Origin: an uncultured Collinsella sp.
GTDB taxonomy: Bacteria; Actinomycetota; Coriobacteriia; Coriobacteriales; Coriobacteriaceae
Direction of reading: 5' to 3'
Length of the DNA: 64,000 bases
Assembly (NCBI GenBank): GCA_959019945.1
Contig: CAUEQD010000006.1
Location: 52,184 to 116,183, forward strand
How positions within the stretch are numbered: position 1 is the first letter of the stretch; each line of letters starts with the position of its first letter. The notes under the pieces are model-generated. The model did no database searches and had not been told where the DNA came from. It saw nothing but the letters and a program-made list of their open reading frames with translations. Positions 1-8,041 of this stretch are shown in pieces. The translations under genes were made by a program, and so were the position numbers.

Positions 1-623
1 CGAATCGTGCGGTTTCTTCGGGCTCTACCGAGGAGCATGAGCGGCTGAACTCTAAGGTCAATTCGGTCAGTTCTACCCGACGATTTCAGCTTGTCTCGAA
101 GCATCGTGCAAACTGGTTTGAAATCGTCGACATTGAACGATGTCGGACAAAAGGCAATTGAAAGGTGCAGTGAGGTTTCGTTCAGCGTGATATCGATGGC
201 GTCGAGCACCCGGTCGTATAATCCCGAGAGTCCTCGCATATGTTCGTGAGAATCGCGTAGGCCATCGAGGCTAAACTGTATGCCGTTTAAACCGGCGCGT
301 TCGAGCTCATGCAAAGTATTTGAGTTTGCGAGCAGACCGTTTGACACGAGGTTGCATTTGACGCCAGATGCGCTGAGCCGCCGCAAGGACTCGATGACAA
401 GATCCTTTCGCAGGAGGGTCTCGCCTCCGCAGAAGCAGAAGCTAAAGGGGTGCATTTGACAAATCGAGTCGACGAGTTCGAGGACTTCGTTGTCGGATAA
501 TTCGTTCGCGACGACATCGTTTTCTCCACTGTTGTTGAAGCAGTGTAGACAACGAAGGTTGCATTTGTTTGTAATGTCGAGCGCAACGCTGTGGGGCGCT
601 CCGATTATTGCCGGCATGCTCAT
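1..623 (-). CDS. Radical SAM peptide-modifying enzyme, C-terminus beyond window edge
   Basis: I translated this frame by hand; it runs open off the left end, so about 207 N-terminal residues are visible. Residues 21-28 read CNLRCLHC, the CxxxCxxC motif that binds the radical SAM 4Fe-4S cluster, and GGET at residues 66-69 is the SAM-contacting motif. The TNKCNLRC opening is typical of the SPASM/peptide-maturase branch (PqqE, AlbA and relatives). The ATG at 623-621 overlaps the stop of the PqqD-domain gene by one base (TAATG), so the two are translationally coupled; a second ATG lies at 617. The family would act on a ribosomal peptide, but no precursor was identified and the C-terminal auxiliary-cluster region is outside the window. 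Confidence 0.88.
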   Translation of the reverse strand, partial: MSMPAIIGAPHSVALDITNKCNLRCLHCFNNSGENDVVANELSDNEVLELVDSICQMHPFSFCFCGGETLLRKDLVIESLRRLSASGVKCNLVSNGLLANSNTLHELERAGLNGIQFSLDGLRDSHEHMRGLSGLYDRVLDAIDITLNETSLHLSIAFCPTSFNVDDFKPVCTMLRDKLKSSGRTDRIDLRVQPLMLLGRARRNRTI

Positions 624-1516
624 TATTGCTTCTTATCGAGCGGGCGAACAAACAGCTTGACGTCGCCCGAGTCGAGCTCATTGGGCAGGGTGCCGACTAA
701 GGAAAAGCCAAGGCGCTGGTCGGAATGGTCAAGTTGTTCGGCGATTGGGGTGGAATCAGGCGCGTCAATTCTGAGCGCGCGGTAGGCTTTGGGAGCGGAA
801 GATCCGTAGTATTCCGCAAGGCGGTCGAGCACACCGGCAAGCAGCGTGGAGCTGCATGAGATAAATTTGATGATGACGCTGCGGCCGGCGGGATTAGTGG
901 CCGGCTCGCATATTATCAATCCATTAATTTCTCCGGACTGGCTCGTGAGTAGAAAATAATCATGGGTAAAGGAAAAGAGCCTTTGGCGAAGAACCAGAAA
1001 GTTCTCCAATTCGGGCTCAACGTCGAACTCAGAGAAATAGATCCTATTGCCATTTTTGGACTGTTTTGCAGAGAGGGATTTTGCAGCCGCCTCTTCGATT
1101 TCAGCAAACCTGCTCGCGTCCGCGAGAATAAGCAGCTCGTCGGGATTCACCGATGTTAGGTAATCGGAGCCGAAAGGGTCGTTCATATATCTCCCTTCTT
1201 TCTTCCAAACGATAAGACAGTTTACGGTCAGGCTATGCAGGGTTTGGGCCAGGTCATGCGCTAGCGTCTCGCGCGGTTGATCTGGGTATTTTTCTTGGAA
1301 CAGACGGAGAATTTTGGGCAAATCGCAGGTGCCGTCGCATAAGTCAAGAATCTCTTTAGCGACCCTGTTGAGGATCGTATAGATTTGTTTCCCATCTGAG
1401 CTTAGGACGCTCAGGCGGTTATTTGGTTCACTGCGAAGGTAGCTTGGGTCGAGGGGGATAGGGATGACTCCAGGCAATGATGAGATTTGCGCGCTCCAAA
1501 CATTCACGGATTCCAT
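623..1516 (-). CDS. PqqD-like peptide-chaperone domain fused to a GNAT-like domain
   Basis: A 297-residue protein. Residues about 20-95 resemble PqqD/RRE domains (a region of the type LNRVAKEILDLCDGT followed by a helical segment and a short beta end), which hand a precursor peptide to a radical SAM enzyme. The C-terminal 150 residues look like a GNAT acyltransferase fold, ending in the characteristic GFSLVGTLP...LFVRPL pattern. I chose the ATG at 1516 because it follows AAAGGAG at a good distance; the frame stays open further upstream but without a better site. Coupling to the radical SAM gene downstream supports a joint role in peptide modification. The GNAT assignment rests on pattern recognition only. 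Confidence 0.72.
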   Translation of the reverse strand: MESVNVWSAQISSLPGVIPIPLDPSYLRSEPNNRLSVLSSDGKQIYTILNRVAKEILDLCDGTCDLPKILRLFQEKYPDQPRETLAHDLAQTLHSLTVNCLIVWKKEGRYMNDPFGSDYLTSVNPDELLILADASRFAEIEEAAAKSLSAKQSKNGNRIYFSEFDVEPELENFLVLRQRLFSFTHDYFLLTSQSGEINGLIICEPATNPAGRSVIIKFISCSSTLLAGVLDRLAEYYGSSAPKAYRALRIDAPDSTPIAEQLDHSDQRLGFSLVGTLPNELDSGDVKLFVRPLDKKQ

Positions 1517-1686
1517 TGATCTCCTTTGGTTGTGGCCTATCTTCCTCGAATAGCAACTCGTTCGATAAAATATCACAAATCGAAACGATATATAAAAGAA
1601 TATATTTATATCGATATACAATATTAGGTTAAAAAAAGTTTTGATGTTTGTCGATAGGGCTGGTATTGAAGGAGTGGACTGGAGTG
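1517..1686. promoter_or_regulatory. AT-rich divergent promoter region
   Basis: This is a very A+T-rich stretch (roughly 1560-1640) between the minus-strand modification genes and the plus-strand membrane/ABC genes. It contains several TATATT and TATAAA-like hexamers on both strands, so the exact promoters cannot be chosen by eye. Base composition differs sharply from the core genome to the right and supports foreign origin of the cluster. No precursor-peptide reading frame of useful length is visible here. Confidence 0.35.
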
Positions 1687-2046
1687 ATGGCGATGTCGGA
1701 CGTTGTGGTTTCAATGGTGGGGTCATGCCTGCTGCTGTTGTTCGGAATAATGATATATCGAGGCAAGCTCACGGGATTGCTTGCCGGAATGTCATTGCTA
1801 TCGGGAGAGCGTTTAGAGGAGGCAAAGCGGACGGCCGAGTCTCTAGGCGCAAACCGAGTGGTGGGGGCGTCTATAGTTTTCTCCGCAATATGCCTTTTTC
1901 TCTCGTCCCTTTTTCCGGACAAAAGGGCTATTCTCGGTCTGATGGTGGCTGCTGTTATAATCGCCGCGCTTGCCTATGCAAATAGGGGGCTTATTCGTAT
2001 GTATATAAAGGTGAAATGGAATCCTGGGCACCGCAACCCGAGATAA
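1687..2046 (+). CDS. Small DUF3784-like membrane protein
   Basis: A 119-residue protein with three predicted membrane segments, near residues 4-22, 57-75 and 80-98. The first segment is followed by GKLTGLLAGMSLLSGERLEEAKR, the position where DUF3784 proteins carry their LIAGYNTL.KEE motif, so I place it in that family with moderate confidence. I start it at the ATG 1687 (GTG 1684 is equally possible) because GAAGGAG lies just upstream; a longer reading from TTG 1648 lacks a ribosome binding site. The family has no established function; members often sit beside peptide and bacteriocin-type ABC genes, as here. Confidence 0.6.
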   Translation: MAMSDVVVSMVGSCLLLLFGIMIYRGKLTGLLAGMSLLSGERLEEAKRTAESLGANRVVGASIVFSAICLFLSSLFPDKRAILGLMVAAVIIAALAYANRGLIRMYIKVKWNPGHRNPR

Positions 2047-2078
2047 TGTCTTGAGCAAGGATTAACAACAAGGGATAT

Positions 2079-2150
2079 ATGGGAGCGATTAAGCGGCGAG
2101 CAAATTCAGTTTTGGATAAAAGGCCGCTTGATGGGAGCTGGCATGTTTAA
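2079..2150 (+). CDS. Possible 23-residue peptide overlapping the ABC gene start
   Basis: A short frame begins at an ATG 4 to 5 bases after AAGGG and ends at a TAA inside the start of the ABC exporter gene. The product would be basic in its first half (KRRANSVLDKR) and has no cysteine. It may simply be a translational coupler for the transporter gene. Nothing shows that it is the modification substrate, and a chance frame of this length is quite possible. Confidence 0.2.
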   Translation: MGAIKRRANSVLDKRPLDGSWHV

Positions 2151-3747
2151 GAAGACGGTTCACGAGTTGTTTCGGTGTAAAGGGTCACGGCTTTTCGTGA
2201 TTCTCATGCTGGTGAATTTTGCTCTCTCGTGCGTCATGCCCGCCTTAAACGGTGGGTTTGTAGACTTTCTCGTGACGAATAGGGATCCATCTCGCGTCGT
2301 GTGGTTTGCGGCCTTTGTTGCGGGCATAGGGATATCGGCCTCCTTCATGTCGTATGCGATGGGTGTGAACGTATCGCGCGTCATCTTGGAGATGACGACG
2401 AGACTGATGGGGACCACGTGTGAGTCGTTTGAACGGGGGCCCCTGGAAAAGGGGGAGCAGGCGGATCCATCCTATACAACGCAGAGGGTGTATGCGGATT
2501 CGAATGCGGTGTCATCGTTTGTCGTGAACAACTTCCTGACGATCGGGCTTAACATCGTTCTGGTTGTGTTGATATGCATCATCCTGTTTTCGATTAATCC
2601 GGTGTTCCTGGTGTTAAGTGCATGTTCGCTTGTTGCGTACTTCATTTTATTCAGGGCGTTGAAAAAGCCGTTGTACAACAGTTCGCTTGCGAACAAGGAG
2701 GGTTTGAGTAAGCTTTTCGCGTCCGTGAGCGGCGAGCTGTCGCAGTTGTTTGACATTAAGTGCGATGGCGCATATAACCAGAGCGCTCGGACGCTCAAAG
2801 GGGTATTCGAGGGGTACTACCCGATTTACATGAAAGCAAGTAGGGTCTCGAATCTGGCCACATCAAGCGACGGCCTGATCTCGTCTGTGTTTCGGGGGGC
2901 ACTGCTCGTGATCTCCGGGATGGAAATATTGAGCGGAAGAATGAGCTTAGGCGAGTTCACAATGGTGAACTCGTATTACTCGATGGCGTTCGGATGCTTC
3001 AAGTATTTTTTGAATTATTTCAAATCGTATCAGGACGCAAGGGCCTCGTTCGACCGATTGGGGGCTCTGACGGAGGACGCCGAGGACCGCGGCACCCTCA
3101 CGGTTGGGCACGTGGAGAGCATATCGTTGTCCAACATCGCGTACCGATACGCGGGAAAGCCCTACTTATACCGCGACCTCTCCGTGGAGGTGGAGGAAGG
3201 AAAAACCTATGCCATTACCGGGCCGAACGGATGCGGAAAAAGCACGTTTCTGAAGGTGCTCCTTGGACTATATTCTGCTGGGGGACATCGGGCTTTGGGG
3301 TCGGTGCCATATGAAGAGCTCGATATGGAGACGATCCGACGGGACCTGTTTGCGGTGTGCCCGCAAAAGCTCTTTATTCCGAACGAAACGGTGGAGAATT
3401 ACCTTGAGAGGACGTCGATTCGGGGATCGAGCGAAAACCTCCGAGAGCTTGTGCCGAGTTTCTATCGAACCGTCGAATCGTTAAAAGGCAAGAATTGTAG
3501 AGACCTTTCTGGTGGAGAGTATCGAAAGCTAAGGATATTCGCAGCACTTCGCAGGCAGCCGGAAGTGCTTGTGTTCGATGAACCAACGAACGATTTAGAT
3601 GAAGAAAGCCGTCGGGAGTTCACGGAGTATATTCATCGAAATCCCTTCGATCAGCTAATTCTTGTTGTAAGCCATGATCAGGATTTGATTTCAGCATGCG
3701 ATAGGAAGCTGGATTTGGATTTCGATCCGAAAAATGGGCAATGCTGA
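2131..3747 (+). CDS. ABC exporter, fused membrane and ATPase domains
   Basis: A 538-residue half-transporter. Residues 1 to about 310 form the six-helix type IV exporter membrane domain. The nucleotide-binding domain follows, with Walker A GPNGCGKST at about residue 364, signature LSGGE at about 459, Walker B VLVFDEPTND about 20 residues later, and the switch histidine in VVSHD. It is of the peptide/bacteriocin/lipid exporter class and probably worked as a heterodimer with the broken ABC gene immediately downstream. The start could be ATG 2131 (after AAAAGG) or ATG 2143 (after GGGAG). Export of the modified peptide is inferred from position only. Confidence 0.85.
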   Translation: MGAGMFKKTVHELFRCKGSRLFVILMLVNFALSCVMPALNGGFVDFLVTNRDPSRVVWFAAFVAGIGISASFMSYAMGVNVSRVILEMTTRLMGTTCESFERGPLEKGEQADPSYTTQRVYADSNAVSSFVVNNFLTIGLNIVLVVLICIILFSINPVFLVLSACSLVAYFILFRALKKPLYNSSLANKEGLSKLFASVSGELSQLFDIKCDGAYNQSARTLKGVFEGYYPIYMKASRVSNLATSSDGLISSVFRGALLVISGMEILSGRMSLGEFTMVNSYYSMAFGCFKYFLNYFKSYQDARASFDRLGALTEDAEDRGTLTVGHVESISLSNIAYRYAGKPYLYRDLSVEVEEGKTYAITGPNGCGKSTFLKVLLGLYSAGGHRALGSVPYEELDMETIRRDLFAVCPQKLFIPNETVENYLERTSIRGSSENLRELVPSFYRTVESLKGKNCRDLSGGEYRKLRIFAALRRQPEVLVFDEPTNDLDEESRREFTEYIHRNPFDQLILVVSHDQDLISACDRKLDLDFDPKNGQC

Positions 3748-3833
3748 TGGGAAACGCTTAGAGTTCGGGCTTGCGCGTCATGGAGTAATCTTTCCTCTTA
3801 TCGAAAATCGTTACAATATAAGAAAAACAGTAA

Positions 3834-4433
3834 GCAAGAAGAAATGGCTCGGGAAAGAGCTCGCTGCTGTCAGTGATATTGGGTCTATATCCAGATAACA
3901 CGGAAGGGGCCGTCCTCTACAACGGGGTATCACAGCGTCGCATCGACCGATACGCATTGCGGCGGTGCCGAGTTGGCATTACGGAGCAAGAGCCCCCTAT
4001 TGTTGGGGGGACGATCCTCGATAATCTTACGCTGCTTTCTGATGATTTCGAGGCCGACAAACTGAATCGGATGCTTGCCATATTGGGGTTAGACAAAATG
4101 ATTGCCGCTGCGGAGAACGGGGCGGCAGCGATGCTTGGCAGCAAGAAAGGAGGGGTGTCCGGCGGGGAGAAGCAGAACATCGCAATTGTGCGGCAGATGT
4201 TGAAATCGCCGGACGTCATGTTGTTTCTTGAGTCAACTTCAGCGCTTGATGCGAAGAGCCGGAGCGCGCTAATTAAATTGCTTCATGAGGTTAAGAGAGA
4301 CCATATTGTAATTGTTGTCACTCATGACGAAGAGATGCTTGCGGCTTGCGACGAGGTCATTCCGATGCCCGGATGCTTATCGGGACGTGGCGTTGAAGGC
4401 CCAGAAGATCGAAATGGCGTGGGTGTTGGGTAA
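3834..4433 (+). pseudogene. Decayed ABC ATPase fragment, second exporter half
   Basis: Only the last 200 codons of an ABC ATPase remain. The open frame begins after a TAA at 3831, inside what would be Walker A: NGSGKSS can be read at 3843-3863, but the preceding glycine and the whole membrane domain are gone. The signature is VSGGE and the H-loop VVTHD is intact. Walker B reads LFLESTSALD where the family has LLDEPTSALD, so the Mg-coordinating aspartate and the proline are both replaced. The C-terminus looks frameshifted from about 4370. The downstream GTG at 3873 could start a 186-residue product, but it would lack an ATP-binding loop. Confidence 0.75.
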
Positions 4434-4753
4434 GTCCCTACGCGTACGACGTTGGGTTTCTGATCTTCATCGTCCTGCAAAGAAGGCTTTGTAACACGTT
4501 TCCCCTGGGAGGCCCCTTTTGTCCGTAGTGGCAAAGAGGAGCTTTTTCGTTTCCCTCTTGCGGCGGAGGGGGACACCATGCGCCTATACAGGACGACCTG
4601 CGCGCTTTCGTCGGATGACGGGCTATGTGTCGAGATGGGGGTCTCGGGTGGAGGCCGCGTCGCGGTCGCGGTCGGCCAGCGACCATCGGTACGGCTCAAT
4701 CGTATTACCAGAACTAGTAAGGAGCCGCCCTTTCGGACGACTCAAACTGTAAT

Positions 4754-4829
4754 GGGGCTTTTTTAGCTACCCCGGCCGTTACTCCGCCAAAGCATTCGCG
4801 CTATCTGCCGGGGTGGCTAAAATAGCCCC
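4754..4829. repeat. 23-bp inverted repeat with 30-base loop
   Basis: The arm at 4754-4776 pairs with the arm at 4807-4829 in 21 of 23 positions. The arms begin GGGGCT and end CCCCGGC, and each arm could also fold on itself through GGGG and CCCC. There is no following run of T on the plus strand, so it is not a standard terminator for the ABC remnant. Part of the arm (AAAATAGCCCC) recurs in the hairpin at 36059-36116. Confidence 0.7.
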
Positions 4830-4942
4830 GTCCCAAATTAGCTACTCTGACCAAAATCCCTGGGACAAATACTTCTGATAGATTTTGTCTTTCTTGGCTA
4901 TTGCGTAGTTTAAGAGATTCCATTCCAATAATTACAGCTTTT

Positions 4943-4960
4943 TGCTAAAGCGCTTTAGCA
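4943..4960. promoter_or_regulatory. Perfect 18-bp LacI-type palindrome upstream of ppdK
   Basis: The sequence is TGCTAAAGC followed by its exact reverse complement, with CG at the centre, as in operators bound by LacI-family regulators. It lies about 140 bp upstream of the probable ppdK -10 hexamer. The core CTAAAGCGCTTTA matches 11 of 13 bases of a site upstream of adhE (28864-28876). No regulator gene is visible in the window. Confidence 0.6.
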
Positions 4961-5007
4961 GTTTATACCGCTTTTGACCTGCGACTACGTTGTACTGGTA
5001 TCTTCAT

Positions 5008-5057
5008 AAGGTAACCACCTTTACCTACCGTTTACCGCCAGTTTTAGCACGTTTACC
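5008..5057. promoter_or_regulatory. Phased TTTACC hexamers upstream of ppdK
   Basis: TTTACC occurs at 5020-5025, 5031-5036 and 5052-5057, with an opposite half-site AAGGTAA at 5008-5014. The spacings of 11 and 21 bp place all three copies on one face of the helix. They lie just upstream of the likely ppdK promoter, so they could bind an activator or repressor. This is a visual observation without a known factor. Confidence 0.4.
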
Positions 5058-5179
5058 AAACCGCGCAGCCTCTGCTCAAGCCCGCCCAAAACCCGCCGTA
5101 TAGTTCCCTCACGGTCCGCATCCGGCGGGTCGATTCGTTACCACGGTCGTGTGTGCGAACACATAGAAGGGGAAGTATC

Positions 5180-7930
5180 GTGAGCGATTGCAAGAGGGTT
5201 TACCGTTTTGGAACCGACGCCCAGGGCACTTGTGTCACCGAGGGCGACAAGTCTATGAACTTTGTGCTTGGCGGCAAGGGCGCTAACCTTGCCGAGATGA
5301 GCCGTATCGGCCTGCCGGTCCCCGGTGGCTTTACCATTACCTGCCAGACCTGCGTTGAGTACTCCGGTGCCGGCAATGTTTGGCCTGCCGGCGCGCTTGA
5401 CGAGATCGTTGCCGCCGAGGCCGACCTCGAAGCCCGCTGCGGCAAGAAGCTCGGAGATGCCAACGATCCGCTGCTCGTCTCGGTGCGCTCTGGCGCTCCG
5501 TTCTCCATGCCCGGCATGATGGACACGGTCCTCAATCTGGGCCTCAACGACGATTCCGTCCTGGGCCTCATCGCCCAGACGCAGAACCCGCGCTTTGCTT
5601 GGGACAGCTATCGCCGCTTTATCCAGATGTTCTCCAACGTCGTCATGGGCGTCGACGCCGACCTGTTCGAGAACGCCCTGACCCAGGCCCGCCTGGTTGC
5701 CGGCGTCCGCGTCGATTCCGAGCTTTCGGCCGAGGACCTGCAGGAGCTCGTCGAGACCTTCAAGGGCATCTTCTCCGCCAACGTCGAGGCCGCCCTGTAC
5801 CCCGAGCTCGAGGTCGCCGATGGTAAGCCCGACTTTCCGCACGATCCGGAGCTCCAGCTTCGCCTTGCCATCCAGGCCGTCTTTGGCAGCTGGATGAACG
5901 AGCGCGCCTGCATTTACCGCAAGCAGCACGGCATCTCCGACGAGCTCGGCACCGCCGTCAACGTCCAGGCCATGGCTTTTGGCAACAAGGGCGAGACCTC
6001 TGCGACCGGCGTCGCCTTCACCCGCAACCCGGCCGACGGCACCAAGGAGTTCTACGGCGACTTTCTGGTCAACGCCCAGGGCGAGGACGTCGTCGCCGGC
6101 ATTCGCAACACCGAGCCCATCGCCGATCTCAAGACCACTCCGGGGCTTGAGTCCGCAGGCGAGGAGCTCGAGCGCGTGTTCCTGACGCTCGAGGATCACT
6201 ATCGCGACATGTGCGACATCGAGTTCACCATCGAGCAGGGCAAGCTCTGGATGCTCCAGACCCGCGTGGGCAAGCGAACTGCCACCGCCGCCCTGCGCAT
6301 CGCCATCGAGATGGTCGAGGAGGGTCTGATCACCCGCGATGAGGCTGTGAGCCGCATCGATCCCGCGCAGCTCGACCAGCTCCTGCACCCACAGTTCGAC
6401 GCCTCCAAGAAGTACGAGGCTCTCGCCAGCGGTCTTAATGCCAGCCCCGGGGCCGCCGTGGGCGAGGTCGTGTTCTCGAGCGACGACGCCGTCGCGCGCG
6501 CCAACGAGGGCCACAAGGTCATTCTGGTTCGTTGGGAGACCAACCCCGACGACCTGAAGGGCATGGTCGCCGCCGAGGGCATCCTGACCAGCCACGGTGG
6601 CAAGACGAGCCATGCCGCCGTTATCGCCCGCGGCATGGGTACGCCCTGCGTCTGCGGCGTTGAGCGCTTCCATATTGACGCCGCCGAGAAGGTCGTGCGC
6701 ATCGAGGGCAGCGACCGCGTACTGCACGAGGGCGATGTCATCTCCATCGACGGCACCCAGGGCATCGTCGTCGACGGTCCCGTCGACCTGGCCTCCGCCG
6801 AGCTTACCGGCGACCTGGACACCATCCTGTCCTGGGCCGACGAGATTCGCCTGGACGAGACCTGTGGCCATGCCAACCATGTGCGCGTCAACGCCGACAA
6901 TCCCGAGGATGCCGAGCTCGCCCTCGAGTTTGGCGCCGAGGCTATTGGCCTGTGCCGCACCGAGCACATGTTCCTGGGCGATCGCAAGAACATCATCCAG
7001 AGCTTTATCCTGTCTGACGATGAGACCGTGAAGCAGCAGGCCCTGGCCGACCTGCTCAAGGTTCAGACTGAGGACTTCCTGGCGATGTTCAAGACCATGT
7101 CCGGTCGCGATGTGGTCGTCCGCCTGCTCGATCCGCCGCTGCATGAGTTCCTGGATAATCCTCGCGAGCTCGAGGTCGCCATCACCAAGAAGGAAGCCGC
7201 TGGCGCCAGCGAGGAAGAGCTTGCCGTCCTACGTGCCCGACTGCGTCGTATCGACGGCATGGTCGAGTCGAACCCCATGCTCGGCTTGCGCGGCGTGCGC
7301 CTGTCCGTTGTCTTTGGCGACCTGCCACTCATGCAAGTTCGCGCTGTCGCCACGGCAGCCGCCCGCCTTATTAAGGAGGGCGTCGATCCGCGTCCCGAGA
7401 TCATGGTTCCGCTTGTCTCCATTACGGCGGAGCATGTCCAGACCCGCGAGGTCATCGAGCGCGTGATCGCCGAGGTTTCTGCCGAGGAGGGCGTCGAGCT
7501 CAATATTCCCGTGGGCACGATGCTCGAGCTGCCGCGCGCCTGTATGGTCGCCGACGAGATCGCTCAGCACGCCGACTTCTTCTGCTTTGGCACCAACGAC
7601 CTTACGCAGACGACCTTCGGCTTCTCTCGCGACGACGCCGAGGCCAAGTTCATCCCCCTGTACATGCACAAGAAGATCTTGAAGGACAACCCCTTCGAGA
7701 CCATCGACTCGGCGGTACTCGAGCTGGTGCGCATGGCCGTTGAGAAGGGTCGCACCACCAACCCCGACATGCACTTTGGCGTGTGCGGCGAGCACGGCGG
7801 CGACCCCAAATCCATTAAGGACCTGTTCAACGTGGCCGACGTGGACTATGTGTCCTGTTCGCCCTATCGCGTACCCCTCGCACGTCTTGCGGCCGCGCAG
7901 GCCAAGCTCGAGGCGAAGCGCTCCGCCTAA
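5180..7930 (+). CDS. ppdK: Pyruvate, phosphate dikinase
   Basis: A 916-residue enzyme that interconverts pyruvate, ATP and phosphate with phosphoenolpyruvate, AMP and pyrophosphate. The N-terminal ATP-grasp domain opens with GGKGANLAEM and LPVPGGFTI. The swivelling phosphohistidine domain contains GGKTSHAAVIAR with the carrier histidine at residue 478. The C-terminal PEP/pyruvate barrel has the catalytic cysteine in FGVCGEHGGD at residue 869. Length agrees with bacterial PPDK. I start at GTG 5180, which follows AAGGGGAAG, rather than an upstream in-frame ATG with no ribosome binding site. It is probably monocistronic; palindromic sites upstream suggest carbon-dependent control. Confidence 0.96.
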   Translation: MSDCKRVYRFGTDAQGTCVTEGDKSMNFVLGGKGANLAEMSRIGLPVPGGFTITCQTCVEYSGAGNVWPAGALDEIVAAEADLEARCGKKLGDANDPLLVSVRSGAPFSMPGMMDTVLNLGLNDDSVLGLIAQTQNPRFAWDSYRRFIQMFSNVVMGVDADLFENALTQARLVAGVRVDSELSAEDLQELVETFKGIFSANVEAALYPELEVADGKPDFPHDPELQLRLAIQAVFGSWMNERACIYRKQHGISDELGTAVNVQAMAFGNKGETSATGVAFTRNPADGTKEFYGDFLVNAQGEDVVAGIRNTEPIADLKTTPGLESAGEELERVFLTLEDHYRDMCDIEFTIEQGKLWMLQTRVGKRTATAALRIAIEMVEEGLITRDEAVSRIDPAQLDQLLHPQFDASKKYEALASGLNASPGAAVGEVVFSSDDAVARANEGHKVILVRWETNPDDLKGMVAAEGILTSHGGKTSHAAVIARGMGTPCVCGVERFHIDAAEKVVRIEGSDRVLHEGDVISIDGTQGIVVDGPVDLASAELTGDLDTILSWADEIRLDETCGHANHVRVNADNPEDAELALEFGAEAIGLCRTEHMFLGDRKNIIQSFILSDDETVKQQALADLLKVQTEDFLAMFKTMSGRDVVVRLLDPPLHEFLDNPRELEVAITKKEAAGASEEELAVLRARLRRIDGMVESNPMLGLRGVRLSVVFGDLPLMQVRAVATAAARLIKEGVDPRPEIMVPLVSITAEHVQTREVIERVIAEVSAEEGVELNIPVGTMLELPRACMVADEIAQHADFFCFGTNDLTQTTFGFSRDDAEAKFIPLYMHKKILKDNPFETIDSAVLELVRMAVEKGRTTNPDMHFGVCGEHGGDPKSIKDLFNVADVDYVSCSPYRVPLARLAAAQAKLEAKRSA

Positions 7931-7967
7931 CGTTTTGGGTTTAGACGCCTAGCGTAGCCCCTTCATG

Positions 7968-7995
7968 CCGCCCGTCTCATTCGCGAGGCGGGCGG
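7968..7995 (+). terminator. Probable ppdK terminator
   Basis: An 11-bp GC-rich stem (CCGCCCGTCTC with GAGGCGGGCGG, one G-U pair) and a 6-base loop lie 38 bases after the ppdK stop. T-rich sequence follows only after some 15 bases, so termination may be imperfect. Confidence 0.5.
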
Positions 7996-8041
7996 TTATC
8001 ATGTGCGAGTTTTGTCTTTTTGTCTGCGTAAAAAATTGTTC

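Larger units (their letters stand above)
4434..5179 (+). other. Gene-free stretch upstream of ppdK
   Basis: I see no credible gene here. The first 300 bases may be the tail of the ABC remnant and unassigned sequence with short, unconvincing frames. From 4754 onward it holds a long inverted repeat, a perfect 18-bp palindrome (4943-4960), three phased TTTACC hexamers (5020-5057) and a TATAGT hexamer at 5099-5104 that could be the ppdK -10 element. A possible ppdK leader of about 70 bases follows. Confidence 0.6.

Noticed and set aside
3873..4433. A small intact ABC ATPase gene starting at GTG 3873
   Set aside because: It would lack Walker A, and its Walker B aspartate is replaced, so I call it a remnant.
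4519..4766. Short frames of 62-77 codons between the ABC remnant and ppdK
   Set aside because: Arg/Ser-rich composition, no convincing start site, and one runs into the inverted repeat; no domain is visible.
5052..5104. A T-box or riboswitch in front of ppdK
   Set aside because: No T-box consensus or known aptamer core was found; the signals present look like protein operators on DNA.
5138..7144. A 668-codon open frame antisense to ppdK
   Set aside because: Same GC-driven shadow effect; composition is repetitive (LGV, DGV, HAG) with no recognisable domain.
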